64,000 bases of DNA from assembly GCA_041392845.1 (NCBI GenBank), contig JAWKLG010000011.1, forward strand, positions 62,001 to 126,000, in the 5' to 3' direction. The position numbers were made by a program, and so were the translations under genes. Positions 42,236 through 50,979 of the stretch are shown one piece after another (position 1 is the stretch's first letter; the number at the start of each line of letters is the position of its first letter). The notes beneath the pieces are model-generated. The model ran no database searches. It had not been told where the DNA came from and was given only the letters and a program-made list of their open reading frames with translations. This DNA is from JAGQWW01 sp041392845. Its GTDB lineage: Bacteria > Bacteroidota > Bacteroidia > Chitinophagales > Saprospiraceae.

Positions 42236-43636
42236 ATGAGATTGATACATACCCATAGCATTTTTAAAAAACAACTGGCTGATATGATAACGCCGGTTGG
42301 TTTGTACCATAACCTGAGGAAAATATATCCTGGTTCGGTGTTGCTTGAATCCAATGATTTTGCCAGTCTTGAAAATTGTCGATCGTTTATTGGTTTGAGT
42401 CCTTTGGCAATTTTTAAAGCAAAAGGAAGGGAAGTTGAAATCAAACTGCATACAGGTGCAAATCTTCAATTTGAATTGGAGAAAAATGAAGAGGTTCTTC
42501 AACAATTAAAAAGGTTTACCTCGGGAATTCAGTGCGAAGGTACACTCCCAAAAGGAGCAGTAAATGGCATTTTTGGTCATTGCAATTTCGAGGCGGTTGA
42601 ATATTTTGATACGCATGATATCCCCGCTCCTGAAGAAGATTCAATTCCAACCCTTCAATATCGATTTTACAGATTCCTCCTTGCTTTCGACCATTTAAAA
42701 AATGAACTCACCCTGATCGAAAATATTCCGGAAGGTGAAAATTCCCAATTGGACCAATTGCAGGCACTTTGCAAAATGTCTGGTACACCAGATGAAAAAT
42801 TCAGCTTGGAGGGAGCAGAAGAAAGCAATATTTCCGATGCTGATTTTAAAAAAATGGTTGAAAAGGGAAAAGAACATTGCCAGCTAGGAGATGTGTTTCA
42901 GGTGGTGTTTTCCAGACAATTCAGCCAGGCCTATTCCGGCGATGATTTCAATGTTTATCGATCGCTGCGCTCTATCAATCCTTCTCCTTACCTGTTTTAT
43001 TTTGACTTTGAAGATTACCGGCTTTTTGGTTCTTCTCCGGAAGCTCAACTGGTAGTAAAGGATAATACAGCTTCCATTTTTCCAATTGCAGAAACGTATA
43101 AACGAACTGGCGATGATACCCTGGATGCTGAAAATGCTTTGGAACTATCTGCAGATCCAAAGGAAAATGCAGAGCACATCATGTTGGTGGATCTGGCCAG
43201 AAATGATTTGAGCAAACATGGAACCAGGGTCATAGTAGCCGAATTGAAGAAGATTGAATTCTACTCTCATGTAATCCACCTGGTTTCAAAAGTTGAAGGA
43301 CAACTGAAAGAAAATGCAGATGCCCTCACCGTTTTTGCAGATACCTTTCCGGCAGGCACCTTGAGTGGTGCCCCAAAATTCAAAGCCATCCAACTCATCA
43401 AAAAATACGAAAACCAAGCTCGAGGATTCTATGGTGGAGCCATCGGCATGATTGGGTTGAAAGGCGATATCAATCATGCCATCTTAATCAGATCTTTTTT
43501 AAGCAGGAATCAAAAACTGTACTACCAGGCGGGAGCGGGAATCGTAGTTGATAGCGAACCTGAAAGTGAATTGCAGGAAGTCAATAATAAACTAGGCGCT
43601 TTAAAACAGGCCATGGAAGCCGCTGAAAAAATTTAA
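42236..43636 (+). CDS. trpE: anthranilate synthase component I
   Basis: 466 residues; makes anthranilate from chorismate and ammonia with TrpG. The N-terminal Trp-binding motif LLES is at 36-39 (SVLLESNDF), as in feedback-inhibited TrpE. The C-terminal chorismate-binding domain includes FQVVFSRQFS, ADPKENAEHIMLVDLARND, TFPAGTLSGAPK and GFYGGAIGMIGLKGDINHAI. First structural gene after the attenuator. Only one base separates it from trpG, which indicates tight coupling. Control is therefore likely by both attenuation and feedback (inference). Confidence 0.97.
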   Translation: MRLIHTHSIFKKQLADMITPVGLYHNLRKIYPGSVLLESNDFASLENCRSFIGLSPLAIFKAKGREVEIKLHTGANLQFELEKNEEVLQQLKRFTSGIQCEGTLPKGAVNGIFGHCNFEAVEYFDTHDIPAPEEDSIPTLQYRFYRFLLAFDHLKNELTLIENIPEGENSQLDQLQALCKMSGTPDEKFSLEGAEESNISDADFKKMVEKGKEHCQLGDVFQVVFSRQFSQAYSGDDFNVYRSLRSINPSPYLFYFDFEDYRLFGSSPEAQLVVKDNTASIFPIAETYKRTGDDTLDAENALELSADPKENAEHIMLVDLARNDLSKHGTRVIVAELKKIEFYSHVIHLVSKVEGQLKENADALTVFADTFPAGTLSGAPKFKAIQLIKKYENQARGFYGGAIGMIGLKGDINHAILIRSFLSRNQKLYYQAGAGIVVDSEPESELQEVNNKLGALKQAMEAAEKI

Positions 43637-43637
43637 A

Positions 43638-44222
43638 ATGAAGAAGATTTTAATATTAGATAACTACGATTCTTTTACCTACAACCTGGTTCACCTTGTA
43701 GAAGAATTGGCATTGGCGAAAGTGGAGGTTTTTAGAAATGATAAAATCTCGGTAGAGGTGTGTGGAGTGTATGATACCATCATTCTTTCGCCCGGACCGG
43801 GATTACCTGCACAGGCTGGAATCATGCCGGAATTGATTCAAAAATATAAAAATTCAAAGCCCATTCTGGGAGTTTGTCTGGGACATCAGGCTCTTGGTGA
43901 AGCATTTGGTGCTACCTTAAAAAACCTGAAAAGGATTTATCACGGCATCCAATCTGAAATCAAACTCATTCAAAAAGAAAAAGGCATTTTTAAAGGCTTT
44001 CCTGACACAATTCAGGTAGGAAGGTACCATTCCTGGGTGGTTCAACAAGAAGGAATTCCAAATGAATTTGAAGTAACAGCGATTGCTGAAAAAGGAATTG
44101 TCATGGCCATGCAGCATAAGGATTTACCCTTGACCGGAGTACAATTTCATCCTGAATCAGTCATGACTCCTGATGGGAAAAAGATGATGGAAAACTGGAT
44201 CCATTCTTTTCTCAACCTTTAA
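43638..44222 (+). CDS. trpG: anthranilate synthase component II (glutamine amidotransferase)
   Basis: 194-residue class I amidotransferase that supplies ammonia to TrpE. ILDNYDSFTYNLVHL starts the fold. ILSPGPGLP is the oxyanion loop. The nucleophile elbow is GVCLGHQALGE (Cys near residue 80). The His-Glu of the triad lie in GVQFHPESVMTP. One base follows the trpE stop and 21 bases precede trpD. Confidence 0.97.
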   Translation: MKKILILDNYDSFTYNLVHLVEELALAKVEVFRNDKISVEVCGVYDTIILSPGPGLPAQAGIMPELIQKYKNSKPILGVCLGHQALGEAFGATLKNLKRIYHGIQSEIKLIQKEKGIFKGFPDTIQVGRYHSWVVQQEGIPNEFEVTAIAEKGIVMAMQHKDLPLTGVQFHPESVMTPDGKKMMENWIHSFLNL

Positions 44223-44243
44223 AAACCATTTTAAAAAATAGCA

Positions 44244-45230
44244 ATGAAAAAGATATTAGACAGATTGTTTAATGGAGAAAAGTTGAGCAAAGTTGAAGCC
44301 AGAGAAAATCTGATTAAAATCGGAATGGGAGCAGTGGATCATTACCAGATTGCAGCTTTCCTTTCTGTCTTCAGAATGCGATCTATAACCGGGCCTGAAA
44401 TTTCCGGATTCAGGGATGCCATGATGGATTTGGCCTACAAAGTGGATTTAACGGATGCTCCAAGCATAGACATCGTAGGAACGGGTGGTGATGGGAAAAA
44501 TACCTTTAATATTTCAACCTTGGCTTGTATGGTGGTTGCCGGTGCAGGGTATAAAGTCACTAAACATGGAAACATTGCCGTGTCTTCTACTTCCGGTTCT
44601 TCTGACGTTTTAAAATATTTGGGATATCAATTTAGCAATGAGGAAAGCAAATTAAAAGCTGACCTTGAAAAAGCAAATTTCTGCTACCTGCATGCTCCGC
44701 TTTTTCATCCGGGCATGGCCAATGTGGCACCCATTCGTAAAGGATTGGGAGTGAAGACTTTTTTCAATATCCTGGGTCCTTTGGCCAATCCTTCGTCTCC
44801 CACTCATCAACTTGCAGGAGTCTATTCTGAAGCATTGATACCTCTTTATACCGAAGCATTGGAAGATGCTGGAATTCGTCATGCAGTGGTCTATTCTGAA
44901 GATGGTTATGACGAGGTATCCATGACTGGGAAGGTAAAAATCAGCGGTACCGATTTTCATAAAATAATGGAACCGGAAGATTTTGGAAGCCCGGCAGTTG
45001 GTGCTTCCACCTTATTTGGCGGCAATTCCATGGAAGAAGCGGCCAAGGTATTTGTGAGCATTCTTAAAGGAGAAGGAAGTTTGGAACAGGAGACTGCAGT
45101 TTGTGCCAATGCAGGGCTGGCTATCCATCTTTTGAATCCTGTAAAGGGTTTGATAGACTGTGTAGAAGAAGCAAGGGAAAGCTTAAAAAGTAAACGTGCT
45201 TTTGAAAAATTACAAAAGTTAATCCAATGA
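44244..45230 (+). CDS. trpD: anthranilate phosphoribosyltransferase
   Basis: 328 residues; adds phosphoribose from PRPP to anthranilate. Motifs IDIVGTGGDGKNTFNIST (PRPP glycine-rich loop), KHGNIAVSSTSGSSDVLKYLG, HPGMANVAPIRKGLGVKTFFNILGPLANP and EDGYDEVSM. Its stop overlaps the trpC start by four bases (ATGA), which indicates translational coupling. Confidence 0.97.
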   Translation: MKKILDRLFNGEKLSKVEARENLIKIGMGAVDHYQIAAFLSVFRMRSITGPEISGFRDAMMDLAYKVDLTDAPSIDIVGTGGDGKNTFNISTLACMVVAGAGYKVTKHGNIAVSSTSGSSDVLKYLGYQFSNEESKLKADLEKANFCYLHAPLFHPGMANVAPIRKGLGVKTFFNILGPLANPSSPTHQLAGVYSEALIPLYTEALEDAGIRHAVVYSEDGYDEVSMTGKVKISGTDFHKIMEPEDFGSPAVGASTLFGGNSMEEAAKVFVSILKGEGSLEQETAVCANAGLAIHLLNPVKGLIDCVEEARESLKSKRAFEKLQKLIQ

Positions 45231-46018
45231 ACATATTAGAAAAAATTATCAACCATAAACAGAAGGAGTTAGCTGAAAGGAAAAGTATGTATCCGGTGGC
45301 TTTGCTTGAAAAAAGCATCTATTTCGAGACCCCTTGTCTGAGTATGAAATCTTACCTCCAAAGGCAGGACAAATCAGGAATAATAGCTGAATTCAAACGC
45401 AAATCTCCTTCTAAAGGTGAAATCAATATGCATGCAAATATTGAAGAAGTCTCCATTGGATATATGATGGCTGGCGCTTCAGGGCTTTCAGTATTGACTG
45501 ACACCCATTTTTTTGGAGGTAAAAATGAAGACCTTACCCAGGCCCGTGATTTCAATTATTGTCCCATTTTAAGAAAGGACTTCATCGTAGATGAATACCA
45601 AATTATTGAAGCGAAATCGATTGGTGCCGATGCTATTTTATTGATAGCAGAATGTTTAAGCATTCAGGAAGTGCAACAATTGGCCGGATTTGCAAGGAGC
45701 CTCAATCTGGAAGTTTTGCTTGAAATGCATTCGGAAAAACAGTTACAAAAGATTTGCCCTCCAGTCACGATGGTAGGAATCAACAACCGCGATTTGGAAA
45801 CTTTCCAAACCAATATTGAAACCTCTCTCCGGCTGGCGGACCAAATTCCACCTGACTTTGTAAAAGTATCAGAAAGCGGAATCAGCCAGGCAAGCACCAT
45901 CCAAAGTTTAAAAAATGCCGGCTACGAAGGTTTTCTCATCGGTGGATATTTTATGGAAGATGATGAGCCACATAAAAGGGCGGAGCGATTGGTAAAAGCA
46001 CTTAAAACACTAGTGTAA
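45227..46018 (+). CDS. trpC: indole-3-glycerol phosphate synthase
   Basis: 263-residue TIM barrel that closes the ring of CdRP. IIAEFKRKSPSKGEIN carries the catalytic lysine, LSVLTDTHFFGGKNEDL the second strand, LRKDFIVDEYQIIEAKSIGADAILLI the next, VGINNRDLETF the phosphate side, and VSESGI the end. It overlaps trpD by 4 bases. In the 67-base gap after it is a partial copy of a palindromic repeat (46033-46058). Confidence 0.97.
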   Translation: MNILEKIINHKQKELAERKSMYPVALLEKSIYFETPCLSMKSYLQRQDKSGIIAEFKRKSPSKGEINMHANIEEVSIGYMMAGASGLSVLTDTHFFGGKNEDLTQARDFNYCPILRKDFIVDEYQIIEAKSIGADAILLIAECLSIQEVQQLAGFARSLNLEVLLEMHSEKQLQKICPPVTMVGINNRDLETFQTNIETSLRLADQIPPDFVKVSESGISQASTIQSLKNAGYEGFLIGGYFMEDDEPHKRAERLVKALKTLV

Positions 46019-46085
46019 AAAGCTAGTCACCGGATGGATAGCTGCCAAGCATGGCGGCTCTACGGGGGGGTAAAATTGAAAAAAC

Positions 46086-46712
46086 ATGATCATCAAAATC
46101 TGCGGAATAACACAATTAGAAAATCTAAAGGAACTGTCCAGCTTACCGGTGGATTGGTTTGGTTTTATTCGATATGAACCTTCGAAAAGATATGTGAAAA
46201 ATGAAGGGATTTTGAAAGAAGATACTCCTCAGAAGAAGGTGGTGGTTTTTGTAGATGAAGAAATGGAAAATATGAAGTCATTTTTGAAGAAGTACCCGGT
46301 TGAATTGGTTCAATTGCATGGATTTGAAAGTATAGAGACTTGTAGGGAATTGAGGAAAAATGGATATAAAGTCATCAAGGCTTTTTCAGTTGATAAGGAA
46401 TTTCACTTTGAAAAAACCAGGCCTTATGAAGCAGTTTGCGATTTCTTTCTTTTTGATACCAAAGGCAGAAATCCGGGTGGAAACGGGCAGCGATTTGATT
46501 GGTCTGTTTTGAAAAAATACAATGGTTCCATTCCTTTTTTATTGAGTGGAGGAATCGGCCTTGAACATATTGAAGACTTAAAAAAATTCAAGCATCCGAA
46601 ATGGGCGGGGATTGATTTGAATAGCCAGTTTGAGGTGGAGGCTGGGGTGAAGGAGGTGGGGAAGGTGAGGGAGATTATTAAGGGATTAGGGGATAGGGAG
46701 ATTGGGGGATAA
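46086..46712 (+). CDS. trpF: phosphoribosylanthranilate isomerase
   Basis: 208-residue TIM barrel. IKICGITQLENL carries the catalytic cysteine. VELVQLHGFES, FLFDTKGRNPGGNGQRFDW (catalytic Asp and phosphate loop) and LLSGGIGLEHI follow, and GIDLNSQFEVEAGVKE closes the barrel. The last residues (GLGDREIGG) are encoded by a period-7 GGGGATA/GGGAGAT tract that recurs near 49978 and 50060, so the C-terminus runs into repeat DNA. Confidence 0.96.
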   Translation: MIIKICGITQLENLKELSSLPVDWFGFIRYEPSKRYVKNEGILKEDTPQKKVVVFVDEEMENMKSFLKKYPVELVQLHGFESIETCRELRKNGYKVIKAFSVDKEFHFEKTRPYEAVCDFFLFDTKGRNPGGNGQRFDWSVLKKYNGSIPFLLSGGIGLEHIEDLKKFKHPKWAGIDLNSQFEVEAGVKEVGKVREIIKGLGDREIGG

Positions 46713-46965
46713 GAGTACATGAGTTGAGAGTACATGAATTAAGAATGGTGGATTTTTGATTCTTGGTTTTTGACGTTTGATTTTTGAATTGTTATTTCTT
46801 TTTATGCCCGTTGAGCCGGCATGCCTGCCGGCTAAATGCCAAGAACAACGACTAGCTGGTGAAATAAAGGAAAAACAGTGGGATGTAGGGTCGCATTGCA
46901 TGCGCCCAGGATTGGGAATGATTTTAAAAACCTTGAATTAAAAGGAATTAAAATATTGATATACA
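46713..46965. repeat. repeat-filled gap inside the trp operon
   Basis: Contains a paired GAGTACATGA repeat, a TTTTTGA heptamer tract (46748-46790), an 8-bp hairpin AGCCGGCA/TGCCGGCT (46814-46821, 46826-46833) without a T-run, and a GATGTAGGGTCGCATTGCATGC repeat (46883-46906) also found at 50264-50287. No promoter match, terminator or gene is seen. Confidence 0.8.
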
Positions 46966-48153
46966 ATGAATTACAAGATAAACGAAGAGGGGTTTTATGG
47001 GCAATTCGGAGGTGCTTTTATTCCTGAGATGTTGTATAAAAATGTGGAGGAATTGAGGGGCAATTTTCAGGATATCATGGCGGAGGCGGCCTTTCAAAAG
47101 GAGTTTAAATCGCTTTTGAAGGATTATGTAGGGAGGCCGAGTCCCTTGTATTTTGCCACACGCCTGTCGGAGCATTATGGGACGAAGATTTTTTTAAAAA
47201 GAGAGGATTTGAATCATACCGGGGCGCATAAAATTAACAATACAGTAGGACAAATATTGCTGGCAAAACGGCTGGGGAAAACCAGGATTATCGCTGAGAC
47301 CGGTGCCGGACAACATGGAGTGGCAACGGCTACTGTCTGTGCCCTGATGGGTTTGGAATGCATTGTTTACATGGGAGCTGTGGACATCAAAAGACAGGCT
47401 CCGAATGTGGCGCGCATGAAAATGTTGGGTGCAAAAGTGGTAGCCGCAACCAGTGGAAGTCAGACCTTAAAAGATGCGACCAATGAAGCCATTCGCGATT
47501 GGATTCAACATCCGATTGATACCCATTACATCATAGGTTCGGTAGTTGGACCACATCCGTATCCGGAGATGGTGGCCAGGTTTCAATCGGTCATCAGTGA
47601 AGAGATGAAAGTTCAATTGAAGGAACAAACAGGTAGTGAAAATCCGGATGCTATCATTGCTTGTGTAGGAGGTGGAAGTAATGCAGCGGGTGCTTTTTAC
47701 CATTATTTAAATGAAGAAAGAGTGCGATTGATTGCGGTTGAAGCAGCGGGGTTGGGAATTCACTCCGGGGAGTCTGCTGCTACCTCTGTCTTAGGAACTG
47801 AAGGGATTATTCACGGTTCGAGAACCTTACTGATGCAAACGGAGGACGGGCAGATTGTCGAGCCCTATTCCATTTCGGCGGGGCTGGATTATCCTGGTAT
47901 CGGGCCGATGTTGGCCAATTTGATTCAAAGCCAAAGAGCAGAGGCCGTCAGTATTACGGATGAAGCTGCTTTGAAAGCAGCCTTGCTGGTCACAAGGAAA
48001 GAAGGGATCATTCCTGCATTGGAAACTGCCCATGCTTTTGCTGCTTTGAAAGAGATTAAATTTTCTAAAAATGATGTCGTGGTGGTGAATTTATCGGGAC
48101 GCGGAGACAAGGATTTGGACACCTACATCAAAAACCTGGAAGAAAATGAATAG
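46966..48153 (+). CDS. trpB: tryptophan synthase beta chain
   Basis: 395 residues; joins indole with serine, PLP-dependent. GFYGQFGGAFIPEML opens the family. RPSPLYFATRLSEHYG and LKREDLNHTGAHKINNTVGQ hold the PLP lysine. ETGAGQHGVATATVCA and CVGGGSNAAGAFYHY bind the cofactor phosphate. LSGRGDKDLDTY is near the end. It overlaps trpA by 8 bases. It follows a repeat-filled gap of 253 bases. Confidence 0.98.
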   Translation: MNYKINEEGFYGQFGGAFIPEMLYKNVEELRGNFQDIMAEAAFQKEFKSLLKDYVGRPSPLYFATRLSEHYGTKIFLKREDLNHTGAHKINNTVGQILLAKRLGKTRIIAETGAGQHGVATATVCALMGLECIVYMGAVDIKRQAPNVARMKMLGAKVVAATSGSQTLKDATNEAIRDWIQHPIDTHYIIGSVVGPHPYPEMVARFQSVISEEMKVQLKEQTGSENPDAIIACVGGGSNAAGAFYHYLNEERVRLIAVEAAGLGIHSGESAATSVLGTEGIIHGSRTLLMQTEDGQIVEPYSISAGLDYPGIGPMLANLIQSQRAEAVSITDEAALKAALLVTRKEGIIPALETAHAFAALKEIKFSKNDVVVVNLSGRGDKDLDTYIKNLEENE

Positions 48154-48919
48154 GATAATCGAACACTTCAAAAACAAACCGGAAAGGAATCTCAATATCT
48201 ATTTCACCGCTGGTTTTCCTGAGCTCAATGACACAGGTAGAATCATTGAAACCTTATCCAAAAACAAGGTGGATTTGATTGAAATTGGGATGCCATATTC
48301 AGATCCTATGGCCGATGGTCCGGTTATCCAATCGAGTAGTTCAAGGTCTTTAAAGAATGGGATGAAATTGAATATTCTATTAGAACAACTACAAGAGGCG
48401 CGAAGTAAAACGGAGGTGCCATTCATTTTAATGGGCTATTACAATCAGGTGCTTCAATATGGCGATGAGGCATTTTTTAAAAAAGCAAAAGAAGTTGGAG
48501 TCGATGGTTTCATTTTGCCTGATTTGCCATTTGAAATGTATGAAAAATTGTATCGGGATCTGTTTGAGGAACTGGATTTGGGAATTAGTTTTTTGGTGAG
48601 TCCACAAACTTCAGAGGCTAGAATCAGGGAAATCGATCGACTGACTCGGGGATTTATTTACCTGGTTTCATCCAATATCATCACTGGTGGTTCCGGTTCT
48701 AATGAAGCCCATCAGGAGGCTTATTTTAAAAAGATAAAGGAAATGGATTTAAAAAATCCTTACCTCATAGGATTTGGGATTTCAGATAAGGCAGGGGTAG
48801 AAAATGCTTATAAAAATGCCAATGGTGCCATCATCGGAAGTGCATTTATCGGGGCCTTGGAAAAAGAAGGAAACCTGGAGGAAAACATCACTCAATTTAT
48901 TCAACAAGTAAGACCATAA
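48146..48919 (+). CDS. trpA: tryptophan synthase alpha chain
   Basis: 257-residue TIM barrel cleaving indole-3-glycerol phosphate. NIYFTAGFPELNDT opens it. VDLIEIGMPYSDPMADGPVIQSSSSR contains the catalytic glutamate. ILMGYYNQVLQYG, GVDGFILPDLPFE (catalytic Asp) and GFGISDKAGVENAYK follow. It overlaps trpB by 8 bases and is followed after 3 bases by DAHP synthase. Confidence 0.97.
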   Translation: MNRIIEHFKNKPERNLNIYFTAGFPELNDTGRIIETLSKNKVDLIEIGMPYSDPMADGPVIQSSSSRSLKNGMKLNILLEQLQEARSKTEVPFILMGYYNQVLQYGDEAFFKKAKEVGVDGFILPDLPFEMYEKLYRDLFEELDLGISFLVSPQTSEARIREIDRLTRGFIYLVSSNIITGGSGSNEAHQEAYFKKIKEMDLKNPYLIGFGISDKAGVENAYKNANGAIIGSAFIGALEKEGNLEENITQFIQQVRP

Positions 48920-48922
48920 ATC

Positions 48923-49936
48923 ATGATCATACAACTGGAAAACAACATAGAAACAGCCGCTTTGGATCAATTGAAATCTGCTTTGAAAAATATTGGATTC
49001 AAACCCACGGCTGTAAATACCCAATTCGGTTCTTATCTGGTCGGCACCGGACAATCCACCTTCGACATTAGGAGAATTGGCGGAATGGAAGGAGTTCGGG
49101 ACATTCATCGGGTTTCCGATGCTTATAAAATGGTGTCAAAGAAATGGAAGGTAAATGAGACTTGCATTGACCTGGGAAATGACATCAAAATTGGCAACGG
49201 ACATTTTCAAATCATGGCTGGCCCTTGTTCTATTGAATCTGAAGAGCAGATTGAAAAAACGGTCGCACACTTGGTCAAAAATGATATTAAAATCATGCGT
49301 GGCGGGGTGTACAAACCCAGGAGTTCTCCATATTCTTTTCGAGGATTGGGCATTGAAGGATTGAAAATGTTTAATCGGGCTTGCCAAAAAGAAGGCATAA
49401 AAATCATCACAGAGGTAATGATGGTGGAGCAAATTGAAGAGATGTTTGATTACGTCGACATCTTCCAGGTAGGAGCAAGGAATTCTCAAAATTTCAATTT
49501 GTTGGATGCCTTGGGCGAAGTTGACAAACCTGTTCTTTTAAAAAGAGGCATTTCCGGTACGATTGACGAATTGTTGCAGGCCGCAGAATACATTTTCAGC
49601 AATGGAAACGAACGCATCATGTTGTGCGAACGAGGCATACGAAGCTTCGAATCTGCCTATCGAAACTGCTTCGACGTCAATGCCATCGCCATTTTAAAAG
49701 AAAAATCACACCTACCTGTTATTGCAGACCCTTCCCATGGCGTGGGCATTCGCAAATTTGTAGAACAAGTTGCCTTAGCCGGCATCATGGCCGGAGCCGA
49801 CGGTATCATTGTCGAAGTTCATGAAACTCCGCACCAGGCTGCCTCTGATGGACAGCAGACGCTAAGTCATAAAAGAGCGGAAGTGTTTTATGAGAATGTG
49901 AGGGAAGTGAAGGCGGTGAGGGGAAGGCTGAGGTGA
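48923..49936 (+). CDS. aroF: 3-deoxy-7-phosphoheptulonate synthase (DAHP synthase)
   Basis: 337 residues; first shikimate-pathway enzyme, condensing PEP and erythrose 4-phosphate. The N-terminal 70 residues form a ferredoxin-like regulatory domain (IIQLENNIETAALDQL). The barrel follows with IMAGPCSIES, MRGGVYKPRSSPYSFRGLG, VGARNSQNFNLLDALG, PVLLKRGISGTIDELLQAAEYI, ADPSHGVGIRK and GADGIIVEVHETP. Type I-beta family, without a mutase domain. It sits at the end of the trp operon, 3 bases after trpA, so chorismate entry is co-expressed with Trp synthesis. Confidence 0.93.
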   Translation: MIIQLENNIETAALDQLKSALKNIGFKPTAVNTQFGSYLVGTGQSTFDIRRIGGMEGVRDIHRVSDAYKMVSKKWKVNETCIDLGNDIKIGNGHFQIMAGPCSIESEEQIEKTVAHLVKNDIKIMRGGVYKPRSSPYSFRGLGIEGLKMFNRACQKEGIKIITEVMMVEQIEEMFDYVDIFQVGARNSQNFNLLDALGEVDKPVLLKRGISGTIDELLQAAEYIFSNGNERIMLCERGIRSFESAYRNCFDVNAIAILKEKSHLPVIADPSHGVGIRKFVEQVALAGIMAGADGIIVEVHETPHQAASDGQQTLSHKRAEVFYENVREVKAVRGRLR

Positions 49937-49948
49937 GGAAGGATAGAT

Positions 49949-50300
49949 GTTTGATTTTTGATTTTTGAATTGGGATTTGGGGTTTGGGGGATAGGGAGAG
50001 AGGGGAGAATTTTTGATTCTTGGTTTTTGACGTTTGATTTTTGAATTAAGATTTGGGGTTTGGGGGATAGGGAGAGAGGGGGATGGGAGTACATGAGTTT
50101 AGAATAGAGGATTTTTGATTTTTGGTTTTTGACGTTTGATTTTTGAAATGGGATTTGGGGACAAGGGAGATTGTGGGATAGGGAGATTGGGGGAAGGAGG
50201 TCATAAGTAGAGAGTACATGAATTATGAAAACATGATTTATGGATTGTTTTTTTTTGAATTGAGATGTAGGGTCGCATTGCATGCAGCTAGGATTGGGAA
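49949..50300. repeat. period-7 TTTTTGA and GGGGATA tracts, no gene
   Basis: Four copies of a TTTTTGA/TTCTTGG/CGTTTGA heptamer tract (about 49949-49972, 50014-50047, 50101-50150 and a partial near 50236) alternate with GGGGTTT/GGGGGAT/AGGGAGA tracts. A GATGTAGGGTCGCATTGCATGC copy lies at 50264-50287. CGTAACT/CGTCATT/CGTAATC heptamers follow at 50337-50362. No gene in 49937-50394. Confidence 0.8.
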
Positions 50301-50372
50301 TGTTTGAAAGAGCTAGCAAATTTAAGTCCTTCTCCATTCGTAACTCGTCATTCGTAATCCGACATTTCTTTT

Positions 50373-50380
50373 TATTTTTG
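50373..50380 (+). promoter_or_regulatory. -7 box TATTTTTG before miaE
   Basis: Full match to TAnnTTTG, 14 bases before the ATG at 50395, giving a short leader. No TTG at the usual distance. Confidence 0.45.
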
Positions 50381-50394
50381 CCGCAAAAAAAAAG

Positions 50395-50976
50395 ATGTTG
50401 GGCTTAAAACTGGTGACTGATCCTCGGTGGGTGAATTTGGCGGAGATGGATTTGGAAGAGATTTTGACAGACCATGCATATTGTGAGCAAAAGGCAGCTT
50501 CGGCTTGTATTTCGTTGATTCAAAGTTATCCGGAGAAAGAAAGATTGGTGGAGGAAGTTGCACCGATTGTAACCGAAGAATGGGGACATTTCAGACAGGT
50601 GTTGAATGAAATGAAGAAGCGGGATCTGAAGTTGGGAAAACAGCGTAGGGATGAATATGTCAACAAATTGCTTGCTTTTCAAAAGAAAGGCGGGACCAGA
50701 GATGAGCGCTTGTTGGAACAGTTGCTTACCTGTGCTTTGATTGAAGCCCGTAGCTGTGAAAGATTCCGTTTGTTGTCCTTGAATATTTCTGCGCCTGAAC
50801 TAAGGGATTTCTACCATAAATTCATGGTTTCGGAAGCTGGCCACTATCGTCTTTTCATAGACCTTGCAAAAGAATACCTACCCGAACAAATGGTCCGTGA
50901 TCGCTGGCAGGAATACCTTGAAAGGGAAGCGGAAATTATGGAAGAGCTGGAGGTTCGAGGGGATAGGATGCATTAG
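50395..50976 (+). CDS. miaE: tRNA-(ms2io6A)-hydroxylase, MiaE-like
   Basis: 193-residue di-iron protein of the ferritin-like fold that hydroxylates the isopentenyl group of modified adenosine 37 in tRNA. Iron-ligand helices are visible: DHAYCEQKAASACISLI (Glu), APIVTEEWGHFRQVLNEM (Glu and His), LLTCALIEARSCERFRLL (Glu), and HKFMVSEAGHYRLFIDLAK (Glu and His). The length is near the usual 190-200 residues. It is alone between repeat blocks and has its own promoter box. Confidence 0.9.
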   Translation: MLGLKLVTDPRWVNLAEMDLEEILTDHAYCEQKAASACISLIQSYPEKERLVEEVAPIVTEEWGHFRQVLNEMKKRDLKLGKQRRDEYVNKLLAFQKKGGTRDERLLEQLLTCALIEARSCERFRLLSLNISAPELRDFYHKFMVSEAGHYRLFIDLAKEYLPEQMVRDRWQEYLEREAEIMEELEVRGDRMH

Positions 50977-50979
50977 TGG

